From positions 1 to 64,000 of the forward strand of contig CAYZRS010000006.1 in assembly GCA_964480915.1 (NCBI GenBank): a stretch of 64,000 nt of DNA, given 5' to 3'. Below are positions 45,226 to 53,871 of this stretch, piece by piece (within the stretch, counting starts at the first letter, position 1; each line of letters starts with the position of its first letter). Source of the stretch: CAWGCE01 sp964480915 (GTDB lineage: Bacteria; Planctomycetota; Planctomycetia; Pirellulales; Pirellulaceae). The position numbers and the translations under genes were made by a program. Below the pieces are notes generated by a model. It did not search any database and had not been told where the DNA came from. It saw nothing but the letters and a program-made list of their open reading frames with translations.

Positions 45226-46044
45226 ATGCGAACTCGTCTCATCGCTCTTTTAGTGTTGAGTGGGCTGATGCTGGCCAACCTCGTTGGCTGTCAGTGTAAT
45301 TGCCATTCCGGACCACAGATGCCAATCGGCGACAGCGTCTCGATGGGCGGCGCTCAAGTCTTCTGGGGCGGCAGTGATCCACAAGCGGGCGGTAGCTGTT
45401 CCAGTGGTGGTTGTTCGGCCGGCTACGGTGGCGGATACACCATGGAAGGGACGTGTGGTATCGAATCGGTCGGCGGATGTAGTTGTTCTAGCTGCAGTGG
45501 AGTCGGCGGTTCCAATTGCGGGCGGGCGGCCCAGCTGTGGCAAGGTCATTGCAGTCAAGGAAGTTGCGGCGGTGGCTGTAGTGGCGGATGTGGCTTCCCC
45601 ATGGAAGGGACGTGCGGAATCGAATCGGTCCACGGCTGTGGAGGTGGATGCTGCGGTTCGTGCGGTGGCGGTGCGGCCTGCGGAGGACTGGGTGGCGGTA
45701 GCTGCGGCGGCGGTGCGGCTTGCGGAGGACTGGGTGGCGGTAGCTGCGGCGGCGGTGCGGCCTGCGGAGGACTCGGAGGAGGCGCTATTGGCGGCGGATG
45801 TGGCTGTGCAGCTTGCAGTGGTGGGTTGATTGGCGCTGCCGATCAGGTCAAACAGGCAGCCGCAAATCGAATCGCCTCGAACGTTCACGTAGCACAGTTC
45901 CTAGAGAAGACAGCGCGTCGCTGTGAAAGCGGATACTGCGGCGGCGGTCAGGGACCGATGCAAGGTGCGGTCACGTATCCTTATTACACAACCCGTGGCC
46001 CGCGCGACTTCTTCCATCCGAATCCACCCAGCATCGGACCGTAG
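45226..46044 (+). CDS. Cys/Gly-rich lipoprotein with tandem repeats
   Basis: 272 residues from ATG 45226, with AAGGA about nine nt upstream. The signal ends in a lipobox, LANLVGC (Cys22), giving a likely outer- or inner-membrane lipoprotein. The mature chain is dominated by Gly and Cys. A motif MEGTCGIESV occurs twice (about residues 75 and 125), and a 14-residue unit CGGGAACGGLGGGS is repeated three times in a row (45661-45786). The last 80 residues are normal sequence (KQAAANRIASNVHVAQFLEK). So many Cys in an exported protein suggests disulfide cross-linking or metal binding; function unknown. A strong bidirectional terminator follows. Confidence 0.75.
   Translation: MRTRLIALLVLSGLMLANLVGCQCNCHSGPQMPIGDSVSMGGAQVFWGGSDPQAGGSCSSGGCSAGYGGGYTMEGTCGIESVGGCSCSSCSGVGGSNCGRAAQLWQGHCSQGSCGGGCSGGCGFPMEGTCGIESVHGCGGGCCGSCGGGAACGGLGGGSCGGGAACGGLGGGSCGGGAACGGLGGGAIGGGCGCAACSGGLIGAADQVKQAAANRIASNVHVAQFLEKTARRCESGYCGGGQGPMQGAVTYPYYTTRGPRDFFHPNPPSIGP
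45661..45786 (+). repeat. Three tandem 42-bp units within the lipoprotein gene
   Basis: Units at 45661-45702, 45703-45744 and 45745-45786, in frame, each encoding 14 residues. The first two differ by a few silent changes; the third diverges at its end. Length variation between strains is likely. Confidence 0.9.
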
Positions 46045-46073
46045 TCGAACCGGGCTCCTATCCATTCAAAAAG

Positions 46074-46106
46074 GAAAGCCGCTTGGGTCAAACCCAAGCG
46101 GCTTTC
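46074..46106. terminator. Strong bidirectional intrinsic terminator
   Basis: A 15-bp perfect stem (46074-46088 with 46092-46106, core AAAGCCGCTTGGGT) closed by a 3-nt loop, with a T-rich stretch after it on the plus strand and TTTTT on the minus strand. It lies between the convergent lipoprotein and fabF genes and should end both transcripts. Confidence 0.88.
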
Positions 46107-46142
46107 TTTGTTTCTTGTCGGCAGTCTGGTGCAGCGGACTGA

Positions 46143-47438
46143 TTAACGCAGTGCACCCACCACCAGAGAAATGTTCTGCCCGCCAAACCCGAAGCTGTTG
46201 GTCAACACGGTGGAGCAGTCGGCTTGCCGAGCCGCATTGGGGATGTAGTCCAAATCGCAAATCGGGTCGGGGTTTTCATAATTGATCGTCGCGGGCAAGG
46301 TGTTGTCGCGAATTGCCATCAGGCAGACGATCAATTCGGTGGCACCAGCGGCCGCAATGAGGTGACCCATCATGCTCTTGGTACTCGAAACGGGCGCCGA
46401 TTCTTGGCCGAAGACTTCCTTGCAGGCAATCGTCTCGACTCGATCGTTGACCTGCGTGCTCGTCCCATGAGCGTTGATGTAATCGATTTCTTCCGGCGAG
46501 ATGCCGGCATCCTGGAGTGCCATGCGGATGCAACTGATCGCACCACGGCCCTCGGGGTGAATGTCGGTGACTCGATAGGCATCGGCCGTCGATCCGTACC
46601 CCATGATCTCACCGTAAATATGAGCGCCGCGTGCTTTGGCACTTTCGAGCTCTTCTAAGATCACCATGCCGGCGCCCTCGCCAAGCACGAATCCGTCGCG
46701 CAGTCGGTCAAACGGCCGCGACGCTTTTGTCGGCTCGTCATTTCGCGTCGAGAGCGCGGTGAGCAAGTTGAACCCGGTCACGCCTAGCGGGTGAATCATG
46801 CTGTGCGTTCCACCCGACAGCATGACATCGGCTTCACCGCGCCGGATAATTTCGGTGGCTTCGCCAATCGCCTGGCTACTGGCAGCGCAGGCAGTAAGGC
46901 AGTTTGCATTGGGGCCCTGAGCGTTGAACATACCGGCCAAATGTCCGGCCGGGATGTTTGGTTCCTGTTCCAACTCAAAAACCGGATCGAGAATCTCTTG
47001 GCCGGCTTGCGTGAATCGATTCATATCGAAATCGCCACCGGCCAACGAGGCGACCATCATTTTGGCGAAGGTATCGAAGTCTTGTGTTCCTTCACCGCTA
47101 CCGAGATAGATGCCAAAGCGAGTGGGGTCCAGCTTCATGTCCATGACGCCCGAGCCGTCCACCGCTTGCTTTGCAGCGCCTGCCGCGAAACAGGTGTGTC
47201 GACTCCGGTGCTTCCAGCGCTGGGGGTCTTCACCGATGGCCGAGACGTCCCAGTCCTTTACTTCAGCAGCGATCCGAGTCGGAAACTGGCTCGCATCAAA
47301 GATCGTCGTTTCGGCAACGCCCGATTGACTTTCCTTGAGCGCATTCCACATCGTGGCCACATCGTGACCCATGGGATTCACGCAACCGATTCCCGTCACG
47401 ACGACTCGTCGATCTGATGTTCGACCGGTTTGATTCAC
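46143..47438 (-). CDS. fabF: 3-oxoacyl-ACP synthase (FabF-type)
   Basis: 431 residues. Condensing enzyme of fatty-acid-type chain extension. The Cys-His-His triad is visible: Cys in NCLTACAASSQAIGEA, His in NAHGTSTQVND and His in MMGHLIAAAGATE. The N-terminal VVVTGIGCVNPMGHD is typical. It is the last gene of the minus-strand run with two hot-dog proteins and an ACP, so it probably serves a specialised lipid route as well as, or instead of, general fatty acid synthesis. Confidence 0.94.
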   Translation of the reverse strand: MNQTGRTSDRRVVVTGIGCVNPMGHDVATMWNALKESQSGVAETTIFDASQFPTRIAAEVKDWDVSAIGEDPQRWKHRSRHTCFAAGAAKQAVDGSGVMDMKLDPTRFGIYLGSGEGTQDFDTFAKMMVASLAGGDFDMNRFTQAGQEILDPVFELEQEPNIPAGHLAGMFNAQGPNANCLTACAASSQAIGEATEIIRRGEADVMLSGGTHSMIHPLGVTGFNLLTALSTRNDEPTKASRPFDRLRDGFVLGEGAGMVILEELESAKARGAHIYGEIMGYGSTADAYRVTDIHPEGRGAISCIRMALQDAGISPEEIDYINAHGTSTQVNDRVETIACKEVFGQESAPVSSTKSMMGHLIAAAGATELIVCLMAIRDNTLPATINYENPDPICDLDYIPNAARQADCSTVLTNSFGFGGQNISLVVGALR

Positions 47439-47504
47439 TGTTTTCTCTCCGACACTTGAACCTAGACCTTGGTACCCACAAGGCGTTAGTTGCCCAGACC
47501 CTTG

Positions 47505-48053
47505 TCAGGCAAGGGGGTTACTTAGACTGGCATCCTGCTCTGCGGCCAATAAACGATCCGGCATTTGAAGCGTGTTGCCTTCCGCATCGAGCCCCACTTC
47601 GTAGACACGGAGGAGCCGCAGCAGTTTGGCGAAGGCGGCGGGCTGGAACAACTCTTCGGCCTCGTGGCGCTGCGGCAGAATCCCCAAGATCAGTTCCGCC
47701 TCGGCCTGCAGCGTATCGCCGATATGGCTTTTCGTTTCCAGCCGGGCACCGCTTTCGTTGACCGGCGAGGTCATGACGGCGGAATAGGTCAGCACATCGC
47801 CCGGCCTAGCAACGGCGTGGTACTGAATTTTGGCCACCTTGGCGAGGACGAGCCTCGCTTCGTACTTCGTCGACTCGCCCACCAACATGCCACCGGTCTG
47901 AGCCATGCCTTCCAATATCAGCGACTGAGGCATGATTGGAAAACCGTCGAAATAGCCATGCAGCTGCTCTTCAGCCAGCGACACATTCTTAACGGCTACA
48001 GCCCGATCACCGCTTACAAATTCGGTAAATCGATCAATCCAAAACCACCGCAT
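47505..48053 (-). CDS. FabZ-like hot-dog protein with Tyr in place of the catalytic His
   Basis: 182 residues from ATG 48053 (a GTG at 48062 is also possible). It aligns with the neighbouring FabZ from the first residue: MRWFWIDRF and FPIMPQSLILEGMAQTGG here, against HFPNFPVMPGVLMLEAMYQ there. At position 34, where FabZ has the His of HFP, this protein has Tyr (GYFDGFP); the Glu48 of the central helix is kept. The His loss argues against normal dehydratase activity; it may act as a hetero-oligomer partner, thioesterase or isomerase. It sits between the ACP and fabF genes on the same strand. Confidence 0.82.
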   Translation of the reverse strand: MRWFWIDRFTEFVSGDRAVAVKNVSLAEEQLHGYFDGFPIMPQSLILEGMAQTGGMLVGESTKYEARLVLAKVAKIQYHAVARPGDVLTYSAVMTSPVNESGARLETKSHIGDTLQAEAELILGILPQRHEAEELFQPAAFAKLLRLLRVYEVGLDAEGNTLQMPDRLLAAEQDASLSNPLA

Positions 48054-48153
48054 GGCAGGCACCTTAAATTAGCAGCCGGTTTCCAGCACTTGGTGAGCAC
48101 AACCCGGGGGAGCTGGGGCGCGCCTGGACCGGCCACTGCGGCGACCAGACCAA

Positions 48154-48549
48154 CTAACTCCCAACACCAATCTTGGTTTCAACGTAACGGCACATGTCGC
48201 TGACGCTGAGCAGGTTCCCAAACTCCTGAACTTCAGGGTTGGTTTCAAACTTTTCAAGATTGATGAATGGCATTCGCTTTTTCAATTCGGCGATACCCGT
48301 TTCATTCACTTTGCCGTCTTCGACGTAATCTGCACTCGTCAGAATATCTTCCGGGAACAACTCAGCGCGAGGCACTTCGATATCAAAGGCCTTTTCAAGG
48401 CGGAACACGATGTCCAGAAAATCGATCGACTCCGCACCCAGATCGCCAACCAATGTGGCATCCTCAGTGACTTCGTCATCATCTACGCCCAAGGCGTCAA
48501 CAAGGGCCGTTTGAACTTTTTCAAAAACTTCTTCTTTCGACGGGGGCAT
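48154..48549 (-). CDS. Acyl carrier protein, long variant
   Basis: 131 residues from ATG 48549, longer than the usual 75-85 of AcpP. The carrier domain (residues 5-90) has the modified DSL motif GAESIDFLDIVF, with Ser41 as the phosphopantetheine site. The extra C-terminal about 45 residues (LKKRMPFINLEKF onwards) form a region not found in standard ACP. Its place between two FabZ-like genes suggests a dedicated carrier for this pathway. Confidence 0.85.
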   Translation of the reverse strand: MPPSKEEVFEKVQTALVDALGVDDDEVTEDATLVGDLGAESIDFLDIVFRLEKAFDIEVPRAELFPEDILTSADYVEDGKVNETGIAELKKRMPFINLEKFETNPEVQEFGNLLSVSDMCRYVETKIGVGS

Positions 48550-48647
48550 TCGCCTCACCTCCAAATTTTGAGTGTGCCAATCAACCGGGCACACATGCCG
48601 GACCGCTGCTCGCCGTTCCAATCGCCGTCAACTCAAGTGACAAGCGA

Positions 48648-49127
48648 TCAGACTGCGAGCGATGGGTAAAGTACTTCAAACTCTTTTTTCAACGATTCAA
48701 CAATGCCTCGGTTGGTCGATTGGTTGCCCGGCTGATCATTGTCGAGGCTTGATCCCTCGATCAGCAATTTCGCACGCACAACAATCTCACCGTCGCGGCG
48801 CCCTTGCGCTTTGAACCAAGAACGATTGCCTTCTCGCTTCTCTATTTGTGACTCAATCTCTAAAGTCTCTCCAGGCTTTACGAGCCCGGAGTACTTAATA
48901 TTTTTTGCTTCCACTAACAGCACCAAACTGTCGGCATAGTCATCGGTCACACGAAGCAACCAAGCCGACGCCTGATACATGGCCTCTAGCATCAACACAC
49001 CCGGCATCACCGGGAAATTCGGAAAATGATCCTGCAGGTATTCTTCACTCAACGAAGGGGATTTCTCAGCGATGATGCGCTGACCGGGTTCAATTTTTGA
49101 AATCCGATCGAGTAAAGCAAATCGCAT
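48648..49127 (-). CDS. fabZ: 3-hydroxyacyl-ACP dehydratase, FabZ-type
   Basis: 159 residues from ATG 49127. Hot-dog fold dehydratase with the catalytic His34 in DHFPNFPVMPGVLMLEAMYQ and Glu48 in the central helix. It removes water from 3-hydroxyacyl-ACP. It is the first gene of the minus-strand run fabZ, ACP, FabZ-like, fabF. Such clusters are reported in Planctomycetota, some next to ladderane-type lipid genes in anammox members, but no ladderane-specific gene is seen here. Confidence 0.88.
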   Translation of the reverse strand: MRFALLDRISKIEPGQRIIAEKSPSLSEEYLQDHFPNFPVMPGVLMLEAMYQASAWLLRVTDDYADSLVLLVEAKNIKYSGLVKPGETLEIESQIEKREGNRSWFKAQGRRDGEIVVRAKLLIEGSSLDNDQPGNQSTNRGIVESLKKEFEVLYPSLAV

Positions 49128-49439
49128 GGAAGCCACTTCGAACGCCAAGCGGAGGAGCTGCCATCCCGCGTCGCGCGGCAACAGCCCCCTAACTTGTGCA
49201 AGTTGGTCGTTATAAAGCTGGTAAGTATAGCGAGCTAGACAAATCTACTCAACCAGCTTTTGACATCGGGCGAACACCACCTCGCCAGCCCGGCTCAAGC
49301 CGGATTTCAGGCAATTTAGTTGATTTGCGGGAGAAATCCGAATGTAGCGGCTAGAAGATCGCCAAAGAGATCGCCAAAGCGGCCTGCCGGGGAGTTGGGC
49401 CCTTTGTCAAAGCGGTTCGCGTTCTGTTACAGTGCCCTC
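49128..49439. other. Divergent intergenic region, 312 nt, with a short tandem duplication
   Basis: Between fabZ and ptsI. The 12-bp sequence AGATCGCCAAAG occurs twice in direct tandem at 49356-49379, about 60 nt before the ptsI start. No other signal is clear. Confidence 0.5.
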
Positions 49440-51203
49440 ATGCGCCGAGGAATTGCCGTTTCGCCAGGTGTCGCCGTAGGGACCGCGTATTGTCTCAGTG
49501 AGATTTACGTCAACCCAGACACCAAGAGACTTGAAGACCGTGAAATATCGGCCGAGCTAGCTCGTTATGAAACGGCTTGTGACCGAACAGCGACCGACCT
49601 GCAGGCTCTGCAGCGAAAAGTGGCCAAACAGGTCGGCAAGTCAGAAGGAGCCATCTTTGGCGTCCACGAGTCCATTCTGCGGGATTCGGCGTTTCGCAAC
49701 AAAATCCGCAGCTGGATCGTTGAGGATCGGCTGACAGCGCCCGCGGCACTTCACCGACTGCTCAATGAGTACACCTCGCTCTTCGCCAGGACTCGCGACC
49801 AGTACCTAAAAGAGCGTCTGACCGACGTGCGAGATGTCGTCGTCCGGCTGAGTGCTCACATGAGCGAGGTCCTCGATAAGGACCAACCGGCCATCACCGG
49901 ACCCTTGATCATCGCGGCGGATGAACTGTTGCCCTCGCAGGCGGTCGCCCTGGGCGATACCGAGGTGAGCGCCATCGTGACTCAAAGCGGAAGCCAAACG
50001 AGCCACGCCGCGATCATCGCCCGCAGCCGCGGCATCCCGGCCGTCTCGGGCGTGAAGGGGCTGATGAAGCAGGTGAAGACTGGCGACACAATCATCGTCG
50101 ACGGTCGCGAAGGTCACGTGCTGATTAACCCGGACGCCGAAACACTGTCGGCTTACCGAAAACTAGAACGGGAGTTCTTTGATCTCAAAGATCAGCTGGC
50201 GACGAACCGCGATCAACCGGCTGTCACGGGCGACGGCATTCCGCTCGAACTGGGTGCGAACATCAATAACCTGTCCGACGCCAAGGCGGCTACCGCGATG
50301 GGCTCGTCGGCCGTGGGGCTCTATCGAACCGAGTACCTGTACCTCACGCACCCCGACATTCCCGACGAAGAAGAGCAACTCAGGACCTACTGCGAGATCA
50401 TCGATGCGGCTCCTTCTCATAAGGTAACGATTCGCACGCTCGATATCGGCGGCGACAAAACGGTCCCCTATTTGGGTCACGAGCACCAAGAAGCGAACCC
50501 ATTCATGGGCTGGCGCAGCATCCGCCTCTCGTTTGAACACCCGGCCCTATTTACGCGACAAATCAGTGCCGTGCTGCGAGCCGGCGCCCATGCAGAAAAA
50601 AAGGGGGGACAGGTTCGACTGATGTTCCCCATGATCACAACCGTCGAAGAGATGCGACGCGTCCGTGGCATGGTCCGCAAGGCGGCCCGGCAGCTGGAAT
50701 CAAGCGGCAAGAAATTCGTTCATGTCCCAATCGGGATGATGCTCGAAGTCCCGGCCGCTGCCGTCTCGATCGAGTCGATGCTGGAAACGGTCGATTTCGT
50801 TTCGATCGGCTCCAACGACTTGGTTCAATACCTCATGGCTGCCGACCGCGATAATCCGAAGGTCAGCCACCTCTGTCAGCCACTCAGCCCGCCCGTGCTC
50901 ATGACTCTGACGCGAGTCATCGCCGCGTGCAATGAAGCTGAAGTCCCGGTGACTCTCTGCGGTGAAATGGCCGGTCAAACAAGGGCCTTTGTCTTGCTAT
51001 TGGGCATGGGCTTGCGGAGCTTCAGCATGAGCCCCGCCTTCGTCCCGTCGATCAAGGAACTGGCGGCGCATGTCGATAAGGCGCGGGCCGAGTGGATCTT
51101 GCAACGAGTCCTCAAGCTGAAGACGACAGCTCACGTCAAACGATTCATGGCCGAACAGGTCAAGGAACTGGCGCCCAATTTGGCGATGCTCGATTCGGGC
51201 TAG
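49440..51203 (+). CDS. ptsI: Phosphoenolpyruvate-protein phosphotransferase (PTS enzyme I-like)
   Basis: 587 residues from ATG 49440, standard enzyme I size. The phospho-His is in GSQTSHAAIIARSRGIPAVSG; the PEP-binding part has GLYRTEYLYL, IRTLDIGGDK and SIGSNDLVQYLMAADRDNP. It transfers phosphate from PEP to HPr. No sugar-transport EII or HPr gene is adjacent, so it may serve a regulatory (PTS-Ntr-like) role, but it has no GAF domain of PtsP. In-frame sequence before the ATG is unlikely to be translated. Confidence 0.93.
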   Translation: MRRGIAVSPGVAVGTAYCLSEIYVNPDTKRLEDREISAELARYETACDRTATDLQALQRKVAKQVGKSEGAIFGVHESILRDSAFRNKIRSWIVEDRLTAPAALHRLLNEYTSLFARTRDQYLKERLTDVRDVVVRLSAHMSEVLDKDQPAITGPLIIAADELLPSQAVALGDTEVSAIVTQSGSQTSHAAIIARSRGIPAVSGVKGLMKQVKTGDTIIVDGREGHVLINPDAETLSAYRKLEREFFDLKDQLATNRDQPAVTGDGIPLELGANINNLSDAKAATAMGSSAVGLYRTEYLYLTHPDIPDEEEQLRTYCEIIDAAPSHKVTIRTLDIGGDKTVPYLGHEHQEANPFMGWRSIRLSFEHPALFTRQISAVLRAGAHAEKKGGQVRLMFPMITTVEEMRRVRGMVRKAARQLESSGKKFVHVPIGMMLEVPAAAVSIESMLETVDFVSIGSNDLVQYLMAADRDNPKVSHLCQPLSPPVLMTLTRVIAACNEAEVPVTLCGEMAGQTRAFVLLLGMGLRSFSMSPAFVPSIKELAAHVDKARAEWILQRVLKLKTTAHVKRFMAEQVKELAPNLAMLDSG

Positions 51204-51277
51204 TGCGATCCAGCGATTCGCCGCCGGCTGGCACGTTCAACCACTCCACCCATCAACCGACTATCAGCCGGCCTGAC

Positions 51278-53317
51278 TTAGCCGATCTGACTTTTCGCAG
51301 CCGCGACAACGTTTTTGGCCGTGATGCCGAAGTGCTCGTACAACTCCTCAGCCGGCGCTGACGCTCCGAAGCTGTTCATGCCGACGAAGGTGCCGCCACC
51401 CAAATAGCGTTCCCATCCCTGCTTGATTCCCGCTTCGATCGCGACGCGGGCGGTGACCGCCGCCGGTAAAACCGATTCGCGATAGTCGTCGCTTTGTTTG
51501 TCAAACAGTTCCCAGCAGGGCATGCTTACCAAACGCGCTTTGACGCCCTCGGCTGCCAACGCTTCATAAGCTTCCACGGCAATCGCCAACTCACTGCCGG
51601 TCGCCATCAGGATGACCGACGGGTTCGCATCGACTTCCGCCACGACGTAACCGCCTTTTTCTGCACCACTGGCCGACGCATACTTTTCACTACACATCGT
51701 GGGCAGGTTCTGACGCGAGAGGACGAGCGCTGTCGGCTCCTTGTTGATTCTCATGGCGGCACGGTAGCAGGCGGCCACCTCATTAGCGTCACCCGGCCGC
51801 ATAACATTGAGCCCCGGGATCGAACGGCAAGCGGCCAAATGTTCCACTGGCTGATGTGTCGGACCGTCTTCACCCAGCCCGATCGAATCGTGTGTGAAGA
51901 CGTAAAGAACGGGCTGGTGCATGATCGACGCGAGCCGCATCGAAGGTCGTAGGTAATCGCTGAAGACAAAGAAGGTTGCCACATAAGGCCGCAAACCGGC
52001 CAGCGACATGCCGTTCGCGGCGGCCGCCATCCCATGCTCGCGGATGCCGAAATGGAAGTTCCGGCCACCCCGTTCACCGTCAGAGAAGCTGCCTTCGCCG
52101 CCTAACAGCGTCTTTGTCGAAGGCGCCAGATCGGCCGAACCGCCCAACAGCCACGGAACCCCGGCCGCAGCCCCATTGAGCACCTTGCCCGAGGAAACCC
52201 GGGAAGCGACCTTGTCTTCGGTGGTGAATGTGGGGATCTTCGCATCCCAATTCTCGGGAAGGGTACCCGCTAAGATATGATCCACTTCGCCCGCCAGCTC
52301 TGGGTGCGAGTCACGATATTCGACGAATTGGGCGTCCCATTCTTCGCGCTGCTGCTTGCCGCGGGCACCCAATTTGTCGGCGAAATCGGCGGTCACTTCG
52401 GCCGGAACCAAAAAGTCTTGATCAGCCGGCCAGCCATACGCTTCCTTGGTCAACTTGATTTCATCTGCGCCGAGCGGTGCACCATGAGCGTCATGGGAAT
52501 TCGCCTTATTAGGCGAACCAAAACCGATGATGCTGCGGAGCACCACCAAGGTCGGTTTGTCTTCGGTCGCTTGGAACGCTTTCATCGCCTGGGAAATCGC
52601 TTCCAAATCGTTGGCATCCGCCACATGCACGACGTTCCAGCCGAGCCCTTCAAACCGTTTCGCCACGTCTTCGCTGAACGCCAGATCGGTCTCACCTTCG
52701 ATCGTGATGCGATTGTCGTCGTAGATCCAGCAGAGGTTCGACAGCTTCAGGTGGCCGGCCAAAGAGGCCGCTTCGCAGCCGACACCCTCCATCACGTCAC
52801 CATCACTGCACAGCGCATAAACATTGTGCCCAAACAGTTGAAAACCGGGTCGGTTGTAGCGAGCCGCCATCCATTCCGCGGCGATCGCCATGCCGACGCT
52901 GGTGCCGATACCCTGACCGAGCGGTCCGGTCGTCATTTCAATGCCGGCCGCCTCGCCCCATTCCGGGTGACCCGCGCACGGACTGTGCAGCTGGCGAAAG
53001 TTGCGAATGTCGTCCAGCGTGATTGCCAACGTGTCACTCGCGGCACCCTGATCATCGACCGATTTGACGCCTGCTAAGTGCAGCATCGAATAGAGCAACA
53101 TCGACGCGTGACCGCATGAGAGGACAAACCGGTCACGGCCAGGCCAGTTGGGGGCCGATGGATCGAAGTTTAAGAACTCGTTCCAAATAACATACGAAAC
53201 GGGAGCCAGTGCCATGGGCGTTCCCGGGTGGCCACTATTCGCCTTTTGCACAGCGTCCATCGAAAGACATCGAATGGTGTTGATAGACAGTTGCTCGACA
53301 GAAGTTGAAGTGGCCAT
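51278..53317 (-). CDS. tkt: Transketolase
   Basis: 679 residues from ATG 53317. Thiamine-diphosphate enzyme of the pentose phosphate pathway and possibly of related sugar routes. N-terminal KANSGHPGTPMALAPVSYVI, the TPP motif CSDGDVMEGVGCEAASLAGH, and the middle-domain FFVFSDYLRPSMRLAS are as in the family, followed by the C-terminal regulatory fold. A longer in-frame reading to 53407 would add 30 residues of low likelihood. It converges with ptsI. Confidence 0.95.
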   Translation of the reverse strand: MATSTSVEQLSINTIRCLSMDAVQKANSGHPGTPMALAPVSYVIWNEFLNFDPSAPNWPGRDRFVLSCGHASMLLYSMLHLAGVKSVDDQGAASDTLAITLDDIRNFRQLHSPCAGHPEWGEAAGIEMTTGPLGQGIGTSVGMAIAAEWMAARYNRPGFQLFGHNVYALCSDGDVMEGVGCEAASLAGHLKLSNLCWIYDDNRITIEGETDLAFSEDVAKRFEGLGWNVVHVADANDLEAISQAMKAFQATEDKPTLVVLRSIIGFGSPNKANSHDAHGAPLGADEIKLTKEAYGWPADQDFLVPAEVTADFADKLGARGKQQREEWDAQFVEYRDSHPELAGEVDHILAGTLPENWDAKIPTFTTEDKVASRVSSGKVLNGAAAGVPWLLGGSADLAPSTKTLLGGEGSFSDGERGGRNFHFGIREHGMAAAANGMSLAGLRPYVATFFVFSDYLRPSMRLASIMHQPVLYVFTHDSIGLGEDGPTHQPVEHLAACRSIPGLNVMRPGDANEVAACYRAAMRINKEPTALVLSRQNLPTMCSEKYASASGAEKGGYVVAEVDANPSVILMATGSELAIAVEAYEALAAEGVKARLVSMPCWELFDKQSDDYRESVLPAAVTARVAIEAGIKQGWERYLGGGTFVGMNSFGASAPAEELYEHFGITAKNVVAAAKSQIG

Positions 53318-53871
53318 AGAAACTCGCTCAATAAATTTGGGGTCAAAGGATGCTGCGACGCTAAAAGCAGCACGCCTAAAATACGAGATGCGCCTGCTCG
53401 TGAACAAGGCAATTCGGGGCGATAACTCCCGTTTGTCGACTTTTCAGAACCTCGCCCACACGACCAATCATTTACGACTCGGCTGTTTAGGAACGGAACC
53501 CGAGGGCATTTCGCCCAATTCTGGGCTCTGCCAATTTCTTGATCATCCACTGCATCCGGTTAGCGCGACGTTAACGACCTTAACCGCGGTCGATTTGTCC
53601 TTTGGCAGCCCTTCGCGCCGTTCCGATACCAATATGCGGCCGTAACCACTTGCGAACCGATTCTCACCAGCCGGGTCTGCTTATTCATTAGGCAGAAATG
53701 CCGCGATCGTGGAATGGATCGTTGAACCACCGGTTTTTTACCAGTATTATTGATTTTCGAATTGATCCTACCCTGCCGCAAAACCCCGCATCTGGGCGAG
53801 TGTCGCCGCTGCGGCCTGTATCACCTGCCCATTGTTTCCTGAATATCCCGACAGCCCCACGGACACCTATT
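53318..53871. other. Intergenic region between tkt and argH, 554 nt
   Basis: Two divergent genes. Holds a good sigma-70 promoter for argH (listed separately). The in-frame sequence from 53698 preceding argH looks non-conserved. A plus-strand reading frame from 53148 to 53645 is mostly antisense to tkt and is not considered real. Confidence 0.5.
53722..53750 (+). promoter_or_regulatory. Sigma-70-like promoter for the argH operon
   Basis: TTGAAC (53722-53727) and TATTAT (53745-53750) are 17 nt apart. The leader to the argH start at 53872 would be about 115 nt. As the following genes argH to the HEAT protein and sigma-54 activator are tightly spaced, this may drive them all. Confidence 0.5.

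Noticed and set aside
51223..51272. Inverted repeat GCCGGCTG/CAGCCGGC between ptsI and tkt
   Set aside because: The 34-nt loop and lack of a U-tract make it weak as a terminator, although it lies between convergent genes.
53148..53645. Plus-strand reading frame of 165 codons over the tkt 5' region
   Set aside because: Largely antisense to a clear transketolase gene, with no recognisable protein features.
53698..53871. N-terminal extension of argH from the ATG at 53698
   Set aside because: The 58 extra residues are not like ArgH, and the predicted promoter (53722-53750) lies inside them; the TTG at 53872 gives the normal length.
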